This document shows positions 8,744 through 17,607 of a stretch of DNA of 64,000 nucleotides, piece by piece (the first letter of the stretch is position 1; every line of letters starts with the position of its first letter). The DNA comes from Pseudomonadota bacterium (GTDB taxonomy: Bacteria; Pseudomonadota; Gammaproteobacteria; Burkholderiales; Chitinibacteraceae), in assembly GCA_026399755.1 (NCBI GenBank), contig JAPLQI010000020.1, forward strand, positions 1 to 64,000. Direction: 5' to 3'. The notes beneath the pieces are model-generated. The model saw only the letters and a list, made by a program, of their open reading frames with translations. It did no database searches and was not told the origin of the DNA. The translations under genes were made by a program, and so were the position numbers.

Positions 8744-9223
8744 TCACCGAAGTGCCGCTTCAACGACTTGCGCTGTGAGTATTCGCATTAATTCCGCAGG
8801 ATCAAGCGAAACCAAATAGCCTCGACGCCCTCCATTGATATAAATCAACGGCAAATCAAGAATGGTTTTCTCAATATATATCGGCATTTTTTTCTTAGTG
8901 CCAAATGGGCTGGTGCCGCCAACCAAAAAACCGGTATGGCGATTTGCCACCTCAGGTTTGCATGGCTCAATTTTTTTGCAGCCCACCTGGCGCGCCAATT
9001 CTTTAGTAGAAACCTTGCAATCGCCGTGCATAAGCACAATCAAGGGCTTGCCTGCTTCGTCTTCCATAATCAGGGTTTTGACTACGCAGTTTTCTTCAAC
9101 ATTAAGTTCGCGTGCAGATACCTTGGTGCCGCCATGCTCTTCATAGGCATAGAGATGGCTTGCAAAAACCGCCGCCTGTTGCTTTAGAAATAGGGTTGCG
9201 GGGGTTTCAGGAAAATGTCGCAT
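8744..9223 (-). CDS. ybaK: Cys-tRNA(Pro)/Cys-tRNA(Cys) deacylase YbaK
   Basis: A YbaK/EbsC domain protein of about 159 residues. The family hydrolyses cysteine mischarged onto tRNA-Pro, acting in trans beside prolyl-tRNA synthetase. Visible features are the core phrase KTLIMEDEAGKPLIVLMHGD, the conserved lysine region around KVSTKELARQVGCKKIEPC, and the GFLVGGTSPFGTKKKMPIYI loop typical of YbaK. I chose ATG 9223 because GGAG lies at a suitable distance; the frame itself runs up to 9253. It is divergent from selO, with which it shares a 260-base upstream region. Confidence 0.92.
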   Translation of the reverse strand: MRHFPETPATLFLKQQAAVFASHLYAYEEHGGTKVSARELNVEENCVVKTLIMEDEAGKPLIVLMHGDCKVSTKELARQVGCKKIEPCKPEVANRHTGFLVGGTSPFGTKKKMPIYIEKTILDLPLIYINGGRRGYLVSLDPAELMRILTAQVVEAALR

Positions 9224-9405
9224 TTTATGTTTCTCCAATACTTTCATATCCAAAAGATATGCCTCGAATTAAATTCCATACGGCTTCTAAACACAAAACC
9301 GTCATTCCCGACTGTGCTGATTGGGGGGCCAGCAGATCTACTAGATGCCCGACAGAAACACGAGGGAAAGGCGAGCTTACTCAGCATGCCCTATGGGATT
9401 TATTT

Positions 9406-9427
9406 CGAGCCATATCCTTATGGCTCG
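9406..9427 (+). promoter_or_regulatory. Hairpin in the selO upstream region
   Basis: A perfect 9-bp stem, CGAGCCATA with TATGGCTCG, closes a TCCT tetraloop 60 bases before the chosen selO start. A second small palindrome (CGGGT ... ACCCG) lies between it and the gene. They may be a leader structure or the remains of a repeat; a piece resembling the CGTCATTCCCG repeat lies just upstream near 9299. Confidence 0.35.
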
Positions 9428-9487
9428 CCTCAAAACAAGGCGTACGGGTTACAATACCCGACTAAATTACTCAAGCTTAGCGCGGTT

Positions 9488-10942
9488 ATGACCATGCCAA
9501 AACTCACTTTTGATCAAATTTTACTCACACCACGTTTTGGCCGTCTACCCGGACATTTTTACACTCGCATTCAGCCTACGCCTTTGCCCTCGCCTTATCT
9601 GATGGCTTGGAACGCTGAATTAGCCAATGAGATGGGCCTCGCCAGCACTAGCGATCAGCCAGCCAGCTTAGCCGATTACCTCTGCGGCAATCTCTTACCG
9701 CAGGGCAGCGAGCCGATTGCTAGCGTGTATTCTGGCCATCAGTTTGGTGTCAACGCGGGCCAGCTAGGGGATGGGCGAGCCATTTTGATAGGCGAATATC
9801 TAGCAAGCAACGGCCAGCACTGGGAAATGCAGCTCAAGGGCGCAGGGCCTACGCCTTATTCTCGCCGAGCAGATGGCCGAGCTGTGCTTAGATCATCGAT
9901 TCGTGAATATTTATGTTCAGAAGCCATGCACGGCCTCGGTATTGCCACCACTCGGGCACTCGGTATGGCGGGGTCCAAGCAAGGGGTGTGGCGAGAAAGC
10001 TTGGAAACCGCAGCGGTGGTCTTACGCGTCGCCCCTAGCTTTGTACGCTTTGGCCATTTTGAGCACTACCGCCATGATGTTGATTCGCTGCAAACACTCG
10101 CCGATTGGGTGATTGAGCATCATTACCCAGATTGCGCCACCGCCAGCAATCCCTACGTGGCTTTGCTTGAAAACGTGATTGAGCGTACCGCCATCATGAT
10201 TGCAGAGTGGCAAGCCGTGGGCTTTTGCCATGGGGTGATGAATTCTGACAATATGAGTATTTTAGGGCTGACGCTGGATTACGGCCCCTTCGGCTTTATG
10301 GATGGCTTTGATGCAGGGCATATCTGTAATCATTCTGACGACAGTGGCCGCTATGCCTACCAACAGCAGCCAGAAATCGGCCAGTGGAATCTCTACGTCT
10401 TAGCAGAAGCGCTCCTCCCACTGATGGACAAAGCGTCTGCTTTACACGCCTTGCAACAATATCAAACGGTGTTTGAAAGCCACTTTTCCGACTTACTGCG
10501 GCAAAAAATGGGGCTACTCCACTGGCAAGATAGCGACTGGACACTCATCACCACACTGTTTGAACTGATGCATCGCAGCCGCACAGATTGGACTTATTTC
10601 TGGCGCAATTTATCCAACATGGATAATTCGCTGCGAAATCACTTTCAGGATCGCAGCGCATTCGATGCTTGGTTTGCCGATTATCAGATTCGCCTCAGCG
10701 GCGAAGCAAGGGACGCCAATGAGCGAAAAACGGCCATGGACTGCGTAAATCCCAAATATGTTTTACGCAACTATTTAGCGGAAATCGCCATTCGAAAAGC
10801 ACAAGAAAACGAGGACTTCAACGAAATCAACGCCTTACAACAATGCCTAATGCGCCCCTTTGACGAGCAGCCCGCCTTCGAGCATTACGCCGCACTCCCG
10901 CCGGAGTGGGCAGCACAGATTGGCGTGTCTTGCTCGTCCTAA
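9488..10942 (+). CDS. selO: SelO/YdiU protein adenylyltransferase (pseudokinase)
   Basis: With ATG 9488 as start the product has 484 residues, close to E. coli YdiU; the frame runs back to 9215 but that extension lies in non-coding repeat sequence. The pseudokinase core is clear: YSGHQFGVNAGQLGDGRA, the RRADGRAVLRSSIREYL segment, GVMNSDNMSILGLTLDYGPF and AYQQQPEIGQWNL. The family transfers AMP to Ser, Thr or Tyr of target proteins and is linked to redox stress. The C-terminus ends CSS, with Cys at the position occupied by selenocysteine in the eukaryotic form. Confidence 0.94.
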   Translation: MTMPKLTFDQILLTPRFGRLPGHFYTRIQPTPLPSPYLMAWNAELANEMGLASTSDQPASLADYLCGNLLPQGSEPIASVYSGHQFGVNAGQLGDGRAILIGEYLASNGQHWEMQLKGAGPTPYSRRADGRAVLRSSIREYLCSEAMHGLGIATTRALGMAGSKQGVWRESLETAAVVLRVAPSFVRFGHFEHYRHDVDSLQTLADWVIEHHYPDCATASNPYVALLENVIERTAIMIAEWQAVGFCHGVMNSDNMSILGLTLDYGPFGFMDGFDAGHICNHSDDSGRYAYQQQPEIGQWNLYVLAEALLPLMDKASALHALQQYQTVFESHFSDLLRQKMGLLHWQDSDWTLITTLFELMHRSRTDWTYFWRNLSNMDNSLRNHFQDRSAFDAWFADYQIRLSGEARDANERKTAMDCVNPKYVLRNYLAEIAIRKAQENEDFNEINALQQCLMRPFDEQPAFEHYAALPPEWAAQIGVSCSS

Positions 10943-11051
10943 AAGCAGTAAATATTTTCTGAAACTTATTTGCTGTAGTACTACTGAAATCAAAACAGGG
11001 TGTGGCGGTTTTGGGGCATAATCGCGCCGTCATCACTCACTTAACCCTACC

Positions 11052-12518
11052 ATGCCCGATATTTTTAGTGGCCTTGACTATGGCGTTGCCATCAGCTTGG
11101 TTCTGGCCCTTGGCTTTGTACTTACCTACGAATTTATTAATGGCTTTCACGATACGGCCAATGCAGTTGCCACCGTGATTTACACCAAAGCCATGCCTCC
11201 ACACCTTGCCGTCGTTGCATCAGGCATCTGTAATTTCTTTGGCGTATTGCTAAGTGGCTTAGGCGTAGCCTACGCGATCGTCCATCTTTTGCCGGTTGAA
11301 CTCTTATTGAATGTAGGGTCTGGGCAAGGCTTAGTGATGGTGTTTGCGCTCCTAGCCGCCGCCATTATCTGGAATCTAGGCACATGGTATTTGGGCCTGC
11401 CAGCTTCTAGCTCGCATACGCTGATTGGCTCCATTCTTGGTGTAGGTATTGCCAATGCATGGATGACCAACATCCCCTTACTAGAAGGCATCAATACCCA
11501 AAAAGCCATCGACATCATGCTCTCCCTACTGATCTCCCCTACCGTGGGCTTTCTGGTTGCGGGTGGCCTGCTATTACTATTGAAAAAATTTCGTTCCGAT
11601 TCACGCATGCACAATACGCCGGACGAGCGTAAGGCATTAGATGGCAAGAAACACCCGCCATTTTGGACCCGCGTGGCCCTGATTTTATCCGCAATGGGTA
11701 TCAGCTTTGCGCATGGCTCCAACGATGGGCAAAAAGGTATTGGCCTGTTAATGCTGGTACTGATCGGCATTGTGCCAGGCAAGTTTGTGGTCGATATGGC
11801 CAGCACCACTTATCAAATTGAGCGCACCCACGATGCAGCACTGCATTTGCAGCAGTTTTATAGCCGCAATAGCTATCGCCTTAACGCTTATATTGATCCA
11901 AAAGCACAAGAACCATTGCCGCCACAGTTTAAATGCGACACGCAGCAAACCATGCCTGCCAGCAATGAGCTAGTCACCAAGTTGGCTGGCATTCGTAGCT
12001 ACGATCAATTGCCTGAAGTAGAGCGTATTCGCGTACGCCGTCTGCTGCTTTGCCTTGATGACACCGCCAAGAAAGTCAGCAAATTACCGAGCATTACCTC
12101 GGCAGAAAAAGCCGACTTAGATCGCCTGCGCAAAGATCTATCTGCCACCACCGAATACGCCCCACAGTGGGTGATTGTGGCAATAGCCCTCGCGCTGGGC
12201 CTCGGAACCATGATCGGTTGGAAGCGGATTGTACTCACCGTTGGCGAAAAAATCGGCAATAAAGGCATGACCTATAGCCAAGGTATGGCGGCTCAAATCA
12301 CCGCAGCTACCGCCATCGGCTTGGCCAGCCTGACCGGCATGCCGGTATCCACTACCCACGTTTTATCCTCTGCCGTAGCAGGAACGATGGTGGCCAACCG
12401 CAGCGGCCTACAAAGCCAAACAGTGAAAAACATCTTGCTGGCCTGGGTGCTTACCCTGCCCGTATCGATGGCGCTCGCTGGCGGCTTGTTTATTGCCGCA
12501 AGTCATTGGTTGAAGTAA
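11052..12518 (+). CDS. pit: PiT-family inorganic phosphate transporter
   Basis: A polytopic membrane protein of 488 residues, the usual length for E. coli PitA-type carriers, which import metal-phosphate with protons. Both halves carry the duplicated PHO4 signature: NGFHDTANAVATVIYTKAM near residue 30 and GMPVSTTHVLSSAVAGTM near residue 435. ASSSHTLIGSILGVGIAN and SFAHGSNDGQKGIGL are also present. A large soluble loop of about 130 residues splits the halves (roughly 240-375), as in PitA. It is followed directly by a strong terminator, so it is probably a single-gene unit. Confidence 0.93.
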   Translation: MPDIFSGLDYGVAISLVLALGFVLTYEFINGFHDTANAVATVIYTKAMPPHLAVVASGICNFFGVLLSGLGVAYAIVHLLPVELLLNVGSGQGLVMVFALLAAAIIWNLGTWYLGLPASSSHTLIGSILGVGIANAWMTNIPLLEGINTQKAIDIMLSLLISPTVGFLVAGGLLLLLKKFRSDSRMHNTPDERKALDGKKHPPFWTRVALILSAMGISFAHGSNDGQKGIGLLMLVLIGIVPGKFVVDMASTTYQIERTHDAALHLQQFYSRNSYRLNAYIDPKAQEPLPPQFKCDTQQTMPASNELVTKLAGIRSYDQLPEVERIRVRRLLLCLDDTAKKVSKLPSITSAEKADLDRLRKDLSATTEYAPQWVIVAIALALGLGTMIGWKRIVLTVGEKIGNKGMTYSQGMAAQITAATAIGLASLTGMPVSTTHVLSSAVAGTMVANRSGLQSQTVKNILLAWVLTLPVSMALAGGLFIAASHWLK

Positions 12519-12539
12519 CAATACTGTGCAATAAAGCCA

Positions 12540-12570
12540 AAGGCCATGTCGTGTGACATGGCCTTTTTTA
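12540..12570 (+). terminator. Rho-independent terminator after pit
   Basis: An 11-bp stem, AAGGCCATGTC with GACATGGCCTT, closes a GTGT loop and is followed by a T run, 21 bases after the pit stop codon. Confidence 0.9.
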
Positions 12571-12614
12571 TGCCCTGATAGACCCACTGACGGCGGAGTT
12601 TTACACCCCAACGC

Positions 12615-12643
12615 CCTCCGTGGTTCAAGATTTGGGTTTCGTG
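12615..12643. repeat. Half copy of a dispersed repeat
   Basis: CTCCGTGGTTCAAGATTTGG followed by GTTT matches the end of the repeat at 24444-24467. A diverged copy in the opposite orientation lies near 14810-14852, on the other side of the Ig-like lipoprotein gene. Confidence 0.6.
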
Positions 12644-12663
12644 ATGCAGCAGCAGTTACACAC

Positions 12664-14706
12664 TTAATTCAGCGGTACGCTTTGCGAGGTTTCCACCCCA
12701 CTTGGAAACTTCACTTTTACCACCAGCTGCGCGTCAGCGGGGATCGGGCAAGCCACTGCTGATAAAGTGCCTGTAAGTTGCGAAACCAACGCCGTACTCG
12801 GCACCGTAAAGCTAGGCAGGCCTGACAATTGCACGGGGTTATTAATCGCATTACCCAGCAAGTCGACCAAGACGGTTTGGGTGATTTCCAAATCGACCTG
12901 CGTTTTAGCAGGTAAAACATTGCCATTACTATCCCGCGCAGCAAAGGCAAATTGGCTGATCAAGCTGCCCGGTGCGCACAATCTGCTTGCGCTCAAAGGG
13001 TAGGTCAGCACATTGCTCCCTAAGGAGCTTGCCGACCAGATGATCACTCTGCTACTCGATACATGAATGGTTTTAGCCACCGAGCTAGGAATACTTGCCG
13101 ACCTCAACACGCCGTTATATTGCCCATCCGGCCCGTTGTAGAGGCCGTCGCCGTTAAAGTCGATAAAGGGCTCAACATAGGCACTGCCATCGACAGCCAA
13201 AAGAGATACGGGTGCGGCGTGCGCGCTTTCATCGGCGTTTAAGAAGGCCTCGCCCTGATCCGACCAGCTCTCCCCTGTATCAAACACCCCGTTACCATTC
13301 AAATCATTAAAGCTCTCTTCCCCTACCATATGCGCCAGCACCGTCATTCGCCCCGCCCCGACTAGCTTTTGCCGATTGCCCGAGCTAACTAACGTGACGT
13401 TGCACGCCCCACTCAGCATGGTGCAGCGCGGCGTAATTGTGCCGATGCCGCTTTCAGTCATAAAGCTCACCGCAGAGCCATCGGGCACAGGGTTACCAAA
13501 GCGATCCGATGCCCTTGCAGTGAGCACCACACTATTGCCATCTACCGTATAAAACTCTGGATTCAAAATATCCGCCGATAAGCTAAAACCATTTTGATGC
13601 GGCAAGCCGGTTGAAATCGTCAAGGCATTAGACTGGCTGCTAATCAACGGCGACGCGCCGCGCAGCACCGCCGTAACGCGCACCACCGTACTAACCGAAC
13701 CCGCATTCACCACCACCTGCACCAAGCCTGTGCTCGGCTGGCTTTGCCCCGCGCTCTGCACCAAGGAAATCCCGCCCACCGTGGTGTTCAAAGCAAAATC
13801 GACCCATTGCCCGCCCAAGGGGCTGCCTTGTAAATCTTTCACTTTAAATTGCACTATGGCACTGGTATTGCCCCCTGTTCCTGGCAGGGCAATCAACTCG
13901 GGAATGGCGCTCACAAACTCAATATTGCCTGCCGCAGCGGCAAGCACAGCAAGCTTAGTTTTAGACGAGCGACTTACGCCGCCCAAGGTGGCTGTTGCGG
14001 TAATTTCATCGGCGCCTGCGCAAGATTTATCTTGATAAGTTGTGGATGCGCTGGCCGTTTTGACGCCATTAATGCTATTCACAATCGATAACACAGGAGA
14101 CGACAACAGCGCCTTGCCCGCTTCAGCGCAAGGCGAACTAAAGCTGACACTCACAGGCGTTTCTAGGGCCAAGCCTGTTTCGCTATTACTAAGGGTGACC
14201 AACACGCCGACGCTGCCGCCAGCAGATAGCGTACTTAAATCAAGCTTTGGGGTGCTCAAGGCAAAATTCAGCGATCGAACGCTGTAATTAAAAGCGGTGC
14301 TATACGATTTACCTTCGATATCAATCGTGGCGTTGATGGCATCTGCGCCAGTATTGTCGTTGGTAATCAGCTGCGACTCTGCCCGCCCCGAAGCATCGGT
14401 TAAAACCGTATCGGGGCTGATTTTGCTAAGTGTAGAGGTACTTACGCCGAGCTTAACCACGCGATTACTCAGGGGCATGCCCTTGGCATCACTCAGATTA
14501 ATTACAAGGGTGGCAATCGAATTGGCGTAAACCGTGGTGGAAACCTGGCCTGCCGCATCTTGCAAAGAAACGGCTAATTGCGCAGCACCACTGGCAACAG
14601 CTACGGCACTGGCGGTGCCACTTTTAACATCACTCGCCCCGCCGCCACAGGCCGCCAACACAGCAAACAGCAAAATAATGAGAACGCCCCGCATCGCTTT
14701 GTCCAC
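12664..14706 (-). CDS. Ig-like-domain lipoprotein
   Basis: The product has 680 residues. The N-terminus is a lipoprotein signal (FAVLAACGGG, lipobox LAAC), followed by a Gly/Ser/Ala linker. Residues about 40-480 are beta-rich repeats resembling bacterial Ig-like (Big_1/invasin) domains, with recurring phrases such as VTLSNSETGLALETPVSVSF and ARASDRFGNPVPDGSAVSFM. A later segment has acidic EF-hand-like loops (DLNGNGVFDTGE, DFNGDGLYNGPDGQYNG) that probably bind calcium. The protein should be anchored in the outer membrane and may be surface exposed. Either ATG 14706 or ATG 14694 can serve as start. Halves of one repeat family lie on both sides of the gene. Confidence 0.85.
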   Translation of the reverse strand: MDKAMRGVLIILLFAVLAACGGGASDVKSGTASAVAVASGAAQLAVSLQDAAGQVSTTVYANSIATLVINLSDAKGMPLSNRVVKLGVSTSTLSKISPDTVLTDASGRAESQLITNDNTGADAINATIDIEGKSYSTAFNYSVRSLNFALSTPKLDLSTLSAGGSVGVLVTLSNSETGLALETPVSVSFSSPCAEAGKALLSSPVLSIVNSINGVKTASASTTYQDKSCAGADEITATATLGGVSRSSKTKLAVLAAAAGNIEFVSAIPELIALPGTGGNTSAIVQFKVKDLQGSPLGGQWVDFALNTTVGGISLVQSAGQSQPSTGLVQVVVNAGSVSTVVRVTAVLRGASPLISSQSNALTISTGLPHQNGFSLSADILNPEFYTVDGNSVVLTARASDRFGNPVPDGSAVSFMTESGIGTITPRCTMLSGACNVTLVSSGNRQKLVGAGRMTVLAHMVGEESFNDLNGNGVFDTGESWSDQGEAFLNADESAHAAPVSLLAVDGSAYVEPFIDFNGDGLYNGPDGQYNGVLRSASIPSSVAKTIHVSSSRVIIWSASSLGSNVLTYPLSASRLCAPGSLISQFAFAARDSNGNVLPAKTQVDLEITQTVLVDLLGNAINNPVQLSGLPSFTVPSTALVSQLTGTLSAVACPIPADAQLVVKVKFPSGVETSQSVPLN

Positions 14707-14809
14707 TTATTGTCATCTCAGTGGCATTTATAGCAAAGGTGGGGCGCAGAAGCTTGTCAGATTATCGCAAGCGATTAATAAAGGGCCTTTCTTACTCATG
14801 CTAGCTAAG

Positions 14810-14852
14810 GAAAACCCAAGCATCAAACCACAAAAGGCACGGAGTTTCACAG
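14810..14852. repeat. Diverged half copy of the dispersed repeat, inverted
   Basis: GAAAACCCAAGCATCAAACC, then GGCACGGAG and GTTTCAC, is an imperfect reverse complement of 12615-12643 and also resembles the repeat near 24290. It sits just upstream of the Ig-like lipoprotein gene. Confidence 0.5.
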
Positions 14853-14854
14853 AA

Positions 14855-14888
14855 AAAAGCCAATACGCTGATCCGTGTATTGGCTTTT
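14855..14888 (-). terminator. Terminator of the proline-rich membrane protein gene
   Basis: A perfect 12-bp stem, AAAAGCCAATAC (14855-14866) with GTATTGGCTTTT (14877-14888). Read on the minus strand it ends in a T run and lies 10 bases past the stop codon of the gene at 14899-15519. Confidence 0.85.
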
Positions 14889-14898
14889 ATTTATTTGA

Positions 14899-15519
14899 TC
14901 ACCACCGGCAGTTTTTCATTCTCTGTAGCAGTTTCATGTCCACAATAATCATAGGAAGACCATCCGATATTTTGGCTATACCTCTACTCTCTGGCGAGTC
15001 TTCCTCAGCCAATACATCGCGGCAATCACGCAAAGTGGATTTGGCAAACTCTTGGCCAAATGCCGACTTATATTCCACGCCCGAAGCCAACAAGGCACCA
15101 CTTTTAATTTGCCTCTGTCTATCTAGACGATCAGCACTCACCACATCTTTCAACACTTTTTGTGCCAAGCCCTGTTCTCGGCTGACTAGCCCATCGACCG
15201 AATCAATCACGATCTCGGCCACACTCTCTTGTTTCTTATTGGGCTCTTTGGCCGCAATAGCACGCGATTGCATATTTGCTGACAACGATGGAGGCGCCGG
15301 TTTTTGAGTTCGAGCGACTGGTGCTGGTGCTGGCAGCAAAGATGGCTCACTCTTCACAGGCGAACTGAGTGTAATAGACACAGGAACCAAGATAGGCTCG
15401 GGCGCGGGCTGCGTCACAGAGGGGCGCCAAAAGAGCAGTAAGCTGTGCAATAGAATGCTCAGCATTAAAATGGCAGGCTTGGAAGAGCTCAAGGACTTTA
15501 AAAAACCAAATACGGGCAT
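14899..15519 (-). CDS. Proline-rich single-pass membrane protein, unknown
   Basis: The product has 206 residues. A membrane helix near residues 16-32 (AILMLSILLHSLLLFW) is followed by a Pro/Ala/Val-rich periplasmic stretch (about 33-85). This layout resembles TonB N-termini. The C-terminal domain (about 105-206) contains SADRLDRQRQIKSGALLASG, a Cys-Asp pair (RDCRDV) and ends with MKNCRW. It is not a recognisable TonB box or TonB C-terminal domain, and no exbBD genes are near. I regard it as a lineage-specific envelope protein. It is followed by its own terminator. Confidence 0.7.
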   Translation of the reverse strand: MPVFGFLKSLSSSKPAILMLSILLHSLLLFWRPSVTQPAPEPILVPVSITLSSPVKSEPSLLPAPAPVARTQKPAPPSLSANMQSRAIAAKEPNKKQESVAEIVIDSVDGLVSREQGLAQKVLKDVVSADRLDRQRQIKSGALLASGVEYKSAFGQEFAKSTLRDCRDVLAEEDSPESRGIAKISDGLPMIIVDMKLLQRMKNCRW

Positions 15520-15578
15520 GCAGCTGCAACCTTAATAAAAGCAAACAATTCAGATCAATTCAGCCGACTTATTGCCTC

Positions 15579-16517
15579 TTAGTCCTCAGACAATTCTTTA
15601 ATATGCGCCGCCACACTCCGCCCCAAGGCAGAAAGATCGTAGCCACCTTCCAGAAAAGACACGATACGGCCCTGTGCATGCTGACTCGCTACTTTCATAA
15701 GCTGCTTGGTAACCCATGCGTAATCCGCCTCCACCAAGCCCATAGTCGACATCTCATCCTCTAAATGGGCGTCAAAGCCAGCGGAAATCAGGATTAATTG
15801 TGGGGCAAACTCATTTAAAATCGGCAGCCATTTTTCCAACACCAAGTCGCGGAACTGTGCACCCGTTGTGCCGCGCGGCATAGGGAAATTATGCATATTA
15901 GCGCCGCGTGGTGTATCCCCCGAATACGGAAAAAAAGGATGCTGAAAGAAACTCACCATCATCACGCGATCCTCTTCACAGAAGATATCTTCGGTGCCAT
16001 TGCCGTGGTGGACGTCAAAATCAACAATCACCACCCGCTCTAAGCCATATTGCTCAAGGGCGTGGCGTGCTGCGACCGCCACATTATTAAAAAAACAAAA
16101 GCCCATGGCATTGTTTTTTTCAGCATGGTGCCCTGGTGGGCGCACACCACAAAAAGCATTCGCCGCCTTGCCCTGCATCACCGCATCGACCGCGGCAATG
16201 CCTGCGCCCGCCGCATGGTAAGCCGCTCGCAAGGTAAAAGGATTCATCGCCGTATCGGGGTCGGCATGCACAAAGCCATGCGTGGGTGAAATCATCGCCA
16301 AGCGATCTAAATACGCCAAGCCATGCACGCGCGCCAATTGCTCACGCGTGGCAGCAGGAGCATCAAGATGCAACAGAAAATCCCAAACCCCTGCCGCCAT
16401 GAGGCGATCTTTAATCGCTTCTAGGCGCTCAGGGCACTCAGGATGCCCCTTGCCCATATCGTGCATCGCACAGGCAGGGTGACTAATATAAGCGCTTGGA
16501 CCACAACTCACAGGCAC
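15579..16517 (-). CDS. Histone-deacetylase-superfamily amidohydrolase
   Basis: A cytoplasmic zinc enzyme of 312 residues from the class II-like bacterial HDAC group (acetoin-utilisation AcuC, acetylpolyamine amidohydrolase and relatives). Key motifs are all present: HDMGKGHPECPERLEAI, RPPGHHAEKNNAMGFCFFNN with the tandem His pair, the metal-binding VDFDVHHGNGTEDIF and SAGFDAH, and FLEGGYDLSALG near the C-terminus. The true substrate cannot be read from sequence; acetyl-lysine or an acetylated small amine is likely. It shows no close operon partner, and the gene on either side is separated by 60 bases or more. Confidence 0.92.
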   Translation of the reverse strand: MPVSCGPSAYISHPACAMHDMGKGHPECPERLEAIKDRLMAAGVWDFLLHLDAPAATREQLARVHGLAYLDRLAMISPTHGFVHADPDTAMNPFTLRAAYHAAGAGIAAVDAVMQGKAANAFCGVRPPGHHAEKNNAMGFCFFNNVAVAARHALEQYGLERVVIVDFDVHHGNGTEDIFCEEDRVMMVSFFQHPFFPYSGDTPRGANMHNFPMPRGTTGAQFRDLVLEKWLPILNEFAPQLILISAGFDAHLEDEMSTMGLVEADYAWVTKQLMKVASQHAQGRIVSFLEGGYDLSALGRSVAAHIKELSED

Positions 16518-16695
16518 GACCCCTCTAAAGACAAGCAGCTAGTTTAAACGATCAAATTCAGCCCAGAAGAAGCGAACTCTGCTTCATTCTGACTACTAGT
16601 TTACGCCCTAGGCAAATACACTGGCAACGAAAGCGAATAGACAGTTTGCCATTCATGGTCAACACTGAAGTGATCAATAAACAGGAAGCCATCTC

Positions 16696-17607
16696 ATGGC
16701 ACCACGCTTGCCAGCGGTACTCAAACAACTCGAAGCCATCATTCTTGGCAAGCCGATTCAAATTCGCCAAGCCTTATCTTGCCTGCTGGCCCAAGGCCAT
16801 TTGTTGATTGAAGATTTACCCGGCGTCGGCAAAACCACGCTCGCCCATGCTTTGGCCCGCACGCTGGGGCTAAAGTTTCAGCGCGTTCAATTCACCAGCG
16901 ACCTACTCCCAGCTGATCTCACTGGCGTATCGATTTTTGATCGAGAAAACCAGCGCTTTCAGTTTCATCATGGCCCGCTGTTCACTCAACTATTACTGGC
17001 CGACGAGATTAACCGCGCCTCGCCCAAAACGCAGTCAGCCCTGCTCGAAGCGATGGAAGAAGGGCAAGTGACTGCAGACGGCACGACTTGGCCCCTGCCC
17101 GAGCCTTTTTTTGTGATTGCTACGCAAAATCCATCACACCAAATCGGCACATTTTTACTGCCTGAATCGCAGCTAGACCGATTTTTAATGAGGATTGAAC
17201 TAGGCTACCCAGATACACAAGCCGAACGCGCCATGCTAGCAGGCTCTGATCGACGCCACTTAATTGAAACTTTGACAGAAGCCATCAGTAGCACAGAGTT
17301 ACAAGCCAGCCAAAAAACAGTTCGTGAAGTTCATATCGCCCCAGCCCTACTTGATTATGTGCAAGCGCTCATTGCCGCCTCGCGCCAACCGGGGCGTTTT
17401 ATGTGCGGCCTATCTCCCCGCGCCGCCTTAGGCCTCCTGCACGCAGCACAAGCATGGGCATGGCTAGACGGCCGCGACTTAGTTTTACCCGAAGACATTC
17501 AAGCGATCTTTGTTCCCGTCACCCAGCACCGGCTAGTGATGCCAGGCAGCGGCAAAGCGGCCGTAGATATGGTGAAAGCACTAATTTTAGAAACCAGCAT
17601 TCCGTAA
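16696..17607 (+). CDS. MoxR-family AAA+ ATPase
   Basis: The product has 303 residues. Walker A is GVGKTTLAHALAR near residue 42, and Walker B is LLADEINRASPKTQSALLEAMEEGQVT near residue 100, both with the spellings typical of MoxR. The sensor-1 segment reads VIATQNPSHQIGTFLLPESQ, followed by the AAA lid domain (about 190-300). MoxR ATPases act as chaperones for metal-cofactor or envelope complexes and are usually encoded next to DUF58 and transglutaminase genes. Those two partners do follow here, but only after a 504-base repeat-filled gap. The start ATG 16696 lacks a strong ribosome binding site. Confidence 0.93.
   Translation: MAPRLPAVLKQLEAIILGKPIQIRQALSCLLAQGHLLIEDLPGVGKTTLAHALARTLGLKFQRVQFTSDLLPADLTGVSIFDRENQRFQFHHGPLFTQLLLADEINRASPKTQSALLEAMEEGQVTADGTTWPLPEPFFVIATQNPSHQIGTFLLPESQLDRFLMRIELGYPDTQAERAMLAGSDRRHLIETLTEAISSTELQASQKTVREVHIAPALLDYVQALIAASRQPGRFMCGLSPRAALGLLHAAQAWAWLDGRDLVLPEDIQAIFVPVTQHRLVMPGSGKAAVDMVKALILETSIP

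Noticed and set aside
9215-9487. N-terminal extension of the selO frame
   Set aside because: The extra 91 codons overlap the divergent ybaK start and repeat-like sequence, and the family starts near ATG 9488.
11270-11809. Open frame of 179 codons antisense to the phosphate transporter
   Set aside because: It is a shadow of the conserved transporter frame, with no ribosome binding site or known domain.
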